This document shows positions 7,509 through 12,593 of a stretch of 12,593 nt of DNA, one piece after another; the stretch's first letter is position 1; each line of letters begins with the position of its first letter. The DNA comes from Puniceicoccales bacterium (GTDB lineage Bacteria; Verrucomicrobiota; Verrucomicrobiia; Opitutales; JAIRKQ01), in assembly GCA_031281895.1 (NCBI GenBank), contig JAITET010000085.1, forward strand, positions 1 through 12,593, read 5' to 3'. Under the pieces are notes generated by a model. The model searched no databases, was not told where the DNA came from, and worked only from the letters and a program-made list of their open reading frames with translations. The translations under genes were made by a program, and so were the position numbers.

Positions 7509-9815
7509 TTAATTCCCTCTTCTATCGCTACGGCCATCCCTTCTGTCGCCTTGACGCCTATCTCCATCATCTCGAAAATCTTTCCTGAAACGTTTTTCTC
7601 GGTCGCCACCGGAGGATCGACCGTTTCTGGTGTGACTGAAAGGACGTTGAAACTTGTCGCCATGGGATGATTTTGGTATGGTCATTTCGTAGGGAATACC
7701 TTTAGCTTCACAAATTACAGCTCGGCGGCTTAACCTAACGCGACCTTTGTCATCGACACCGATGCATTTAACGATAATTTCATCACCAATTTTGCAAATG
7801 TCTGCTGGATTTCCTACCCGGAAATCTGCCATTTCGGAAACATGGACAAGTCCTTCTTTTCCCGGTAAACATTCGACAAAAACTCCAAATTCTTTGATCG
7901 ACACCACCTTGCCTCTGTAGACTTGCCCCTCTTCTATTTCAGAACAGACCGAGCTAATTTCCTTTTTGGCACGTTCCAAAGCGTCTTCGTTGGGGGCAAA
8001 TACTAGAATTTTTCCACTATTGTCCTCGTTGATGTCGATTTGAGCCCCAGTTGTTTCCGTTATTCGTTTGATATTTTTCCCTCCTGGGCCGATTAAAGCA
8101 CCGATCTTGTCGGGATCGATTTTCATGCTATGAATTTTAGGAGCATTCGGCTTTAGGCTCTCCCGGGGACCAGGAATGGCGGATTCCATGATGTCCAAAA
8201 TCTGCATCCTTGCATTTTTACTTTGTGCAATTGCCGCTTTGGCGATTTCGATCGGCAACCCTTGAATTTTCAGGTCAAGCTGAACCCCAGTAATACCATT
8301 CCTAGTCCCAGAAAGCTTGAAATCCATGTCACCAAAGTGATCCTCAGTTCCCATGATATCGGTCAAAATCACATACTTGGAAATACTTCCATCTCGACCG
8401 TTGCGGGTCACTAGCCCTACGGAAATGCCGGCCACCGTACCGGTGATGGGGATTCCCGCATCCATGAGGGATAAACATCCACCACAGACGCTTGCCATGG
8501 AGGATGACCCATTGGATTCCAAAATATCAGAAACTATGCGGATGGAATAGGGGAAGATGTCTTCAGATGGGATTATGGGCGACAGGGAACGTTCTGCCAA
8601 CGCACCATGGCCAATTTCACGCCGTCCGACCGTCCCAATTTTACCAGTTTCCCCAACGGAAAATGGCGGAAAATTATAGTGTAGGTAGAAGGATTTCGAC
8701 TGGACGCCTCCTGTGATAGCATCGATTTCTTGGGAACCGTCGGAACATCCCAGTGTCAACGATACCAGAGCCTGTGTTTCCCCCCGTTGAAACAGGGAAG
8801 ATCCATGGACGACCGGCAACACATCCGTTGCGCATTCAATGGGACGCAACTCCGTCAATCCACGGCCATCGACTCGGCGATCATTGTCAAGGATATTGTT
8901 TCTATACAATTCTTTTTGCAACTCTTCGAATGCCATGTTGAACGATATTTCGCAGAATTCCGCTTCCCCCAATTTTTCGACTATGGCAGCTTTGGCTTCC
9001 TCTTTAATTGCCATGACTGCATTTTCACGTTCCAACTTCCCATCCTGAAACACCGCATTATTCAGCTTGTCAACGAATGTGGCACAGATTTTGACAATTT
9101 CTTCCTTTGGCAGAACCAAATCAAACTGTTTCTTTGATTTACCAACCAATGAGGCTAATTTTTTTTGGGCAGCGATAATCGGTTGTATTTGCTGTTGCCC
9201 AAATTCTAAGGCTTCGATAAAACGTTCCTCCGAAATTTGATCGGCATTACCTTCGATCATCATCATATTAAACTCATTGCCGACATATATCAAATCGAGG
9301 GTAGATGAAAACATCTGTTCATTGGTCGGACCTGCGACAAATTTGCCATCAATTTCCCCAATTCTAACACACCCAATCGGTCCATTCCACGGTATATCTG
9401 AACACATCAGGGCCGCCGATGCTCCATTTACCATCAAAACATCAGCTTCATTCTTTAAATCCGTCGAATAGAGGGTCCCCATGACTTGGACCTCATTTAA
9501 GAAACCTTTCGGGAAAAGTGGCCGTAGGGGACGGTCGCACATTCTAGCCGTTAAAATTTCTTTTTCCGATGGCCTACCTTCCCGTTTGTTGTAACCACCA
9601 GGCATGCGACCTGCCGCGGAAAATTTTTCGCGATAGTCAACGGATAGTGGGAAAAAATCCTGATCGGGATGTAATGTGTTAGCGGCTGTTGCAGTCACCA
9701 AAATCGTGGTTTCGCCGGAAGTTACCCATACCGCACCATTCGCCTGTTTGGCCAACGTTCCCGTAGAAAATTTCATCGAAAACTCATCGACCTCTACTTC
9801 ATATTTATGATTCAT
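7509..9815 (-). CDS. pnp: polyribonucleotide nucleotidyltransferase (PNPase)
   Basis: A 768-residue phosphorolytic 3'-5' exoribonuclease and degradosome component. The first RNase PH domain (about 1-220) contains GRMPGGYNKREGRPSEKEIL (69-88) and DRPLRPLFP (94-102). An all-helical linker follows, then the catalytic RNase PH domain (from about 313) with RVDGRG (314-319), SSLFQRGETQ (339-348) and GTEDHFGDMDFK (489-500). Asp492 and Asp498 there correspond to the E. coli catalytic pair. A KH domain (about 560-620) has the loop LIGPGGKNIK (574-583), and an S1 domain spans about 630-697. A 50-60 residue tail rich in Arg, Gly and Asp (about 718-768) goes beyond the usual ~700-residue length and probably adds RNA or protein contacts. 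The ATG at 9815 is preceded by AAGGA at a good distance. It lies 99 nt downstream of rpsO, the classic rpsO-pnp order. Confidence 0.98.
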   Translation of the reverse strand: MNHKYEVEVDEFSMKFSTGTLAKQANGAVWVTSGETTILVTATAANTLHPDQDFFPLSVDYREKFSAAGRMPGGYNKREGRPSEKEILTARMCDRPLRPLFPKGFLNEVQVMGTLYSTDLKNEADVLMVNGASAALMCSDIPWNGPIGCVRIGEIDGKFVAGPTNEQMFSSTLDLIYVGNEFNMMMIEGNADQISEERFIEALEFGQQQIQPIIAAQKKLASLVGKSKKQFDLVLPKEEIVKICATFVDKLNNAVFQDGKLERENAVMAIKEEAKAAIVEKLGEAEFCEISFNMAFEELQKELYRNNILDNDRRVDGRGLTELRPIECATDVLPVVHGSSLFQRGETQALVSLTLGCSDGSQEIDAITGGVQSKSFYLHYNFPPFSVGETGKIGTVGRREIGHGALAERSLSPIIPSEDIFPYSIRIVSDILESNGSSSMASVCGGCLSLMDAGIPITGTVAGISVGLVTRNGRDGSISKYVILTDIMGTEDHFGDMDFKLSGTRNGITGVQLDLKIQGLPIEIAKAAIAQSKNARMQILDIMESAIPGPRESLKPNAPKIHSMKIDPDKIGALIGPGGKNIKRITETTGAQIDINEDNSGKILVFAPNEDALERAKKEISSVCSEIEEGQVYRGKVVSIKEFGVFVECLPGKEGLVHVSEMADFRVGNPADICKIGDEIIVKCIGVDDKGRVRLSRRAVICEAKGIPYEMTIPKSSHGDKFQRPFSHTRNGRSSGGDREKRFRKDFRDDGDRRQGDRRDGRSDRRGN

Positions 9816-9846
9816 CTATTATTTCCTTATATTTAATTATTTCTTC

Positions 9847-9861
9847 ATTATCTTTGATAAT
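9847..9861 (-). promoter_or_regulatory. small hairpin in the rpsO-pnp intergenic leader
   Basis: ATTATC, a 3-nt loop and GATAAT form a perfect 6-bp, A+U-rich stem about 31 nt before the pnp start. A second weak stem (GCAAC/GTTGC, near 9890-9909) lies just after the rpsO stop. In enterobacteria the pnp leader hairpin is an RNase III and PNPase autoregulation site. Here only the inverted repeats are seen, and they are too weak to call a terminator. Confidence 0.25.
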
Positions 9862-9914
9862 ACCAAGATTTAGTCATCGATTTCCCAGCAACAATCTGTT
9901 CCGTTGCAGAAAAA

Positions 9915-10169
9915 TTACCTGCGCAAATTCAATTTCTGAATTACTTCCCTATAACTTTCAGGGTCATTAAGTTTCATATAACCTAATAACTTTCTACGAC
10001 GATTCGTCATAGCGACAAGACCACGGCGGGAATGAAAATCTTTCCTGTGAACCTTTAGGTGTTCCGTCAAATGTTTGATCCTATGAGTAAGAAGAGCTAT
10101 TTGAACACAACTCGAACCTGTATCTTTTTCGCTTTTTCCGAATTCGGAAATTATATCAACTTTGTTCAT
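9915..10169 (-). CDS. rpsO: 30S ribosomal protein S15
   Basis: An 84-residue S15, a primary 16S rRNA-binding protein of the small-subunit platform. Recognisable blocks are DTGSS (16-20), VQIALLTHRIKHLTEHLK (22-39), the HSRRGL segment (about 47-52), NRRRKLLGYMK (57-67) and a C-terminus ending LNLRR. The frame extends one codon upstream to a TTG at 10172, but the ATG at 10169 is the natural start. The N-terminus is about five residues shorter than the usual 89. Cys21 sits where family members normally have Glu (GSxEVQ). No clear Shine-Dalgarno precedes the start, and the leader is structured, which may reflect control of translation. It is co-directional with pnp, which follows by 99 nt. Confidence 0.97.
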   Translation of the reverse strand: MNKVDIISEFGKSEKDTGSSCVQIALLTHRIKHLTEHLKVHRKDFHSRRGLVAMTNRRRKLLGYMKLNDPESYREVIQKLNLRR

Positions 10170-10521
10170 CAATTTATCACATTTTCATGATTTTGGAGCA
10201 TACAAAACATATACTCGAGCAGTAGAAGACTATCCACAAACTCCGCCAAATTGCTGCATTAATGCAACAAAAATCACGGGATCTCTTGATCCTAGCGCTA
10301 GAAAGGCAACATTATCACTTTTAATGAATTTACAAGTTTTTTTTAAAAAAAATTATTTCGTGGCAATTAACGTCAAAAATTAAGGCAAAGTGCGCAAAGT
10401 TTATTAAGTCCAGATCTCATAAATTTAAATGAAAGAGGAAAGAACAGGAAATACAGATGGATAAAAAAAGGTATTCGTACAACTGCCGTAGCGGGCGATA
10501 ATGTGGAATCAATCCCTCAAC
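10170..10521. other. non-coding gap: rpsO leader and end of the symporter transcript
   Basis: About 350 nt lie between two minus-strand genes. I see no credible gene or tRNA. The rpsO-proximal half has three inverted repeats, described separately, and a T8A8 tract (10337-10352). TTGACG on the minus strand (10371-10376) is a possible -35 for rpsO, but no good -10 is correctly spaced. The distal half may end the symporter transcript: on the minus strand a U7 run (10463-10469) follows only a tiny stem. An open plus-strand frame ending at 10532 has no start codon and looks accidental. Confidence 0.5.
10251..10301 (-). promoter_or_regulatory. cluster of inverted repeats in the rpsO upstream region
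   Basis: Three symmetric elements lie within 51 nt. TTGCTGCATTAATGCAACAA (10251-10270) is a palindrome with one mismatch per arm. GGATC/GATCC (10279-10292) has a 4-nt loop. CTAGCGCTAG (10292-10301) is a perfect 10-bp palindrome. They sit 80-130 nt upstream of the rpsO start, where S15 autoregulatory RNA structures or an operator could lie. No function is shown. Confidence 0.35.
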
Positions 10522-11925
10522 CTACCGCATAGTTCCCAATTTTGAGGTGTCGTTTATATTATCTGCTATGTTTTTTCGAACTCGAAAAAACATATTTGTT
10601 TCCTGAAGAATTACATTTCTCAGACCGACTAAGCCTATGAGGTTTGGAATGGCCATAAATCCTGTCACGATGTCAGCCAACGATAGAATAGCATTGATTC
10701 TGAAAAATGGACCAATGGCAACGAAAAAAATAAATAGTATTTTATAGGGCACAATGGCCTTGTGTCCAAAGAGGAATTTTGCGCATTGCTCACCGTAATA
10801 ATTCCATCCGATAATGGTTGTAAATGCAAATAATATGATGCTAAACCCAACTATGATTTTGCCAAGTTCTGGCATTCCAAGTCCGTGAGCAAATGCCTGT
10901 GATGTCAACATTGCTCCTTCCAATGGGGAAGACCTATCCGTTGCGATTAATATGACTAGGCCGGTCATTGTGCAGACGATTACGCTAAGTAAAGCTCCTG
11001 CCATCGATACCAGTCCTTGCATTCCAGGAGAATTGGTTTTCGCAGTTGCAGCCGCTATGGCAGCACTCCCCAATCCTGCCTCGTGGGAAAAAATACCACG
11101 ACTTGCTCCGACGCTAGCCGCAATTGTGGCGGTAATTCCAGTCCCCCCTCCCAAAATCGATTTTGGAGAGAATGCACTGCAAACGATGGAATACAATAGG
11201 GAAGGAAGGCGGGTAATATTTACCGCCAATACCAAAGTTGCAGCCCCAATGTAAAATATGGTCATAAGGGGGACAACTTTTTCTGCAACGGTGGATATCC
11301 TGCGTAATCCCCCCATGGTTACCATTCCGACGACGATAACCAGCATGATCGTCGTAACGATGCTAGATGTTCCGAAAGATGATAGGGTAACTGCAATGGA
11401 ATTGCTTTGAGCTATGGTTCCAATCCCGATTAAAGCAACCATCATGCCAAAAAATGCGAATACTTTTGCCAAAAAACCGTTATTTAGACCCATGTGGATA
11501 TAATACATTGGACCACCGGAAACATTTCCATTTTTTTCAACCTTTCTGTATTTTACAGCTAGGACACCTTCCGAGTACTTAAGAGCTAGACTAAAAAGCG
11601 ACGAAACCCATAGCCAAAAAAGTGATCCGGGGCCCCCTACGGCAATGGCAACTGCTATACCCACAATGTTTCCTACGCCTATCGTTGCCGATAAAGACGT
11701 GCACAGCGATGCAAATATTGAAATATTTCCTGGTCCTGTTTTTCCACTGATGTTTTCTGCTATTGCATATTTCAAAGACAATCTCAATTTTGAAAAACTC
11801 AACAATCCAAGTCTAAAAGAAAAATAAACACCGGTCCCGACTATGAATATAATCAATGGCCATCCCCAAACCAACTTTGAAACGGCATTCAAAAATAACT
11901 CCATCTGACCGCTATTGATGTTCAC
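10522..11925 (-). CDS. AGCS-family sodium:alanine/glycine symporter
   Basis: A 467-residue polytopic inner-membrane protein with about ten or eleven hydrophobic segments, the usual size for amino acid carrier proteins of the alanine or glycine:cation symporter family. Conserved blocks are LSATIGVGNIVGIAVAIAVG (78-97) with GGPGSLFWLW (97-106), the signature GGPMYYI (137-143) and SHEAGLGSAAIAAATAKT (280-297). WNYYGEQ (374-380) lies near the C-terminal helices. Members import Ala or Gly with Na+ (some use H+ or carry Gln); the substrate cannot be read from sequence here. The frame starts at GTG 11925, with GGA about 5-8 nt before it. ATG 11904 (residue 8) fits many homologues equally well and lacks a visible Shine-Dalgarno. 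The gene is monocistronic by position, with an IS481 remnant beginning about 240 nt upstream. Confidence 0.93.
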   Translation of the reverse strand: MNINSGQMELFLNAVSKLVWGWPLIIFIVGTGVYFSFRLGLLSFSKLRLSLKYAIAENISGKTGPGNISIFASLCTSLSATIGVGNIVGIAVAIAVGGPGSLFWLWVSSLFSLALKYSEGVLAVKYRKVEKNGNVSGGPMYYIHMGLNNGFLAKVFAFFGMMVALIGIGTIAQSNSIAVTLSSFGTSSIVTTIMLVIVVGMVTMGGLRRISTVAEKVVPLMTIFYIGAATLVLAVNITRLPSLLYSIVCSAFSPKSILGGGTGITATIAASVGASRGIFSHEAGLGSAAIAAATAKTNSPGMQGLVSMAGALLSVIVCTMTGLVILIATDRSSPLEGAMLTSQAFAHGLGMPELGKIIVGFSIILFAFTTIIGWNYYGEQCAKFLFGHKAIVPYKILFIFFVAIGPFFRINAILSLADIVTGFMAIPNLIGLVGLRNVILQETNMFFRVRKNIADNINDTSKLGTMR

Positions 11926-12168
11926 GATTTTCCAATTTCAACGTTTTCTACGAAAATGGATCTTGTGGGGATATTTTTTATGTCAAGGTAAATGCTTCTC
12001 TAATAAAATTAAAAGACCAACAGGAGTTAGAGGCTACTCGGAATATTCTTGCTTAGATAGATTCTATACTATAGCTGTTTTTCTGACGGAGGAATTTAAT
12101 TTCCCCAAGGAGAAATCTCATATTTGCCAAGATACTTGCGGAAAGATTATTGGATAAGAGCGACTCCG
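11926..12168. other. intergenic region between symporter gene and IS481 remnant
   Basis: No gene is supported here. It should hold the symporter promoter and possibly the outer end of the insertion sequence. A perfect TTGACA lies on the minus strand at 11986-11981, but the sequence 16-18 nt downstream does not resemble a -10. I found no convincing terminal inverted repeat or target duplication by eye. Confidence 0.4.
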
Positions 12169-12593
12169 TTAGGTGTACAGTCACATATTATGACGGTGGG
12201 GATTAATTCTGAAAGGAACAGGATTATTTTTCCAAGAATTAATGATAAATTCGTAGGGTGTCAGGCCATTAATAGACTTAAGCCTTTTAGCAAAGTTATA
12301 TGCACTAGTTCTACCTGACCATATTAGTCCAGGGGTGTGCAGGCATTGTTAACCTGTGGTCGATACTATGTTCATTGCGGGGGAAAGCATACTCTTTTGA
12401 TGCTTGAGATTAGTAAATTGTTGTCCGTTATCCGTTAGGATTGTATGGATTTTATAGGGAACTAGGGTCAGGAATCATAAGAATGAGCTTGACATTTTGG
12501 AAGGAAACAGAAGGTCGAACTTCGATTAAGTTATGTGGTTAATAAAAGAAGGAAGTTTTGAACGGTTAGGGCAGTATTTTCCGAAGTCGCGAG
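12169..12593 (-). pseudogene. degraded IS481-family transposase (DDE integrase core), truncated by window edge
   Basis: Read on the minus strand, three fragments in order match the C-terminal half of IS481-type transposases. Fragment 1 (12465-12409) is LVPYKIHTILTDNGQQFTN, holding the second catalytic Asp in TDNG. Fragment 2 (12373-12323), in another frame, is EHSIDHRLTMPAHPWTN. Fragment 3 (12300-12169) begins YNFAKRLKSINGLTPYEFI and ends NPHRHNM, stop, LYT, stop, resembling the family ending ...HHMPGLYT. After PWTN a 2-nt insertion displaces GQVE, and the ~35 residues that should follow, including the catalytic Glu region, are deleted. A stop codon interrupts the last segment. Upstream sequence to 12593 still gives scattered similarity (IEVR near 12520), so the element probably continues past the edge. 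The copy cannot encode an active enzyme. Family assignment is from remembered motifs, not a search. Confidence 0.8.

Noticed and set aside
7430..7663. A 77-codon minus-strand open frame overlapping the 3' end of pnp
   Set aside because: It lies in another frame within the low-complexity PNPase tail and runs straight through the 9-bp terminator hairpin. It has no recognisable domain and is best explained as chance.
10441..10500. A 14-codon ATG peptide (10458-10502) preceded by an AGGAA sequence on the plus strand
   Set aside because: It is too short, with no supporting context, and both neighbouring genes are on the other strand.
10384..10532. A plus-strand open stretch of about 50 codons ending in a Lys/Arg-rich segment
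   Set aside because: It has no start codon, resembles no family I can name, and overlaps the end of the symporter gene.
11958..11986. Promoter for the symporter based on a perfect TTGACA
   Set aside because: No sequence at 16-18 nt spacing resembles a -10 element, so the -35 match alone is not enough.
1..12593. CRISPR array, toxin-antitoxin pair, phage genes or tRNA genes
   Set aside because: No regularly spaced repeats, no small paired genes with such features, no phage motifs and no cloverleaf were seen in any gap.

Overview
This AT-rich window holds ordinary bacterial housekeeping genes, not a defence or mobile cassette. The gene content fits a Gram-negative member of the PVC group, most likely Verrucomicrobiota. 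The pointers are a UDP-sugar pyrophosphorylase of the eukaryote-like UDPGP type, directly behind a small FtsB/DivIC-like gene, a class II tRNA nucleotidyltransferase with an HD domain, an isolated pilin-like gene, and many starts without a clear Shine-Dalgarno sequence. The phylum is inferred from gene content and was not tested.

Layout: 1-1722 (minus) is a YheS-type ABC-F ATPase whose C-terminus runs off the left edge. 1835-2641 (plus) is an isolated type IV pilin-like protein, divergent from the ABC-F gene. 2645-5408 (minus) is a tight operon of a CCA-adding enzyme/poly(A) polymerase homologue, mreC and mreD. Its last stop codon lies 3 nt from the stop of the pilin-like gene. 5607-7325 (plus) is a two-gene unit of an FtsB/DivIC-like division protein and a UDP-sugar pyrophosphorylase. 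A strong hairpin at 7465-7487 separates it from 7509-10169 (minus), the classic rpsO-pnp pair (S15 and polynucleotide phosphorylase). 10170-10521 is a non-coding gap with several inverted repeats in the rpsO leader. 10522-11925 (minus) is an AGCS-family sodium:amino-acid symporter. From 12169 to the right edge (minus) lies a decayed IS481-family transposase with frameshifts, stops and an internal deletion.

The genes cover three themes. RNA metabolism and translation: ABC-F ATPase, CCA enzyme, S15, PNPase. Envelope growth and division: MreC, MreD, FtsB-like protein, nucleotide-sugar synthesis. Nutrient uptake: AGCS symporter. Nothing here supports a new biological system. The observations most worth a second look are the IS481 relic, the structured rpsO leader, the CCA-mreC coupling, and the orphan pilin-like protein with Ala instead of Gly at its processing site.
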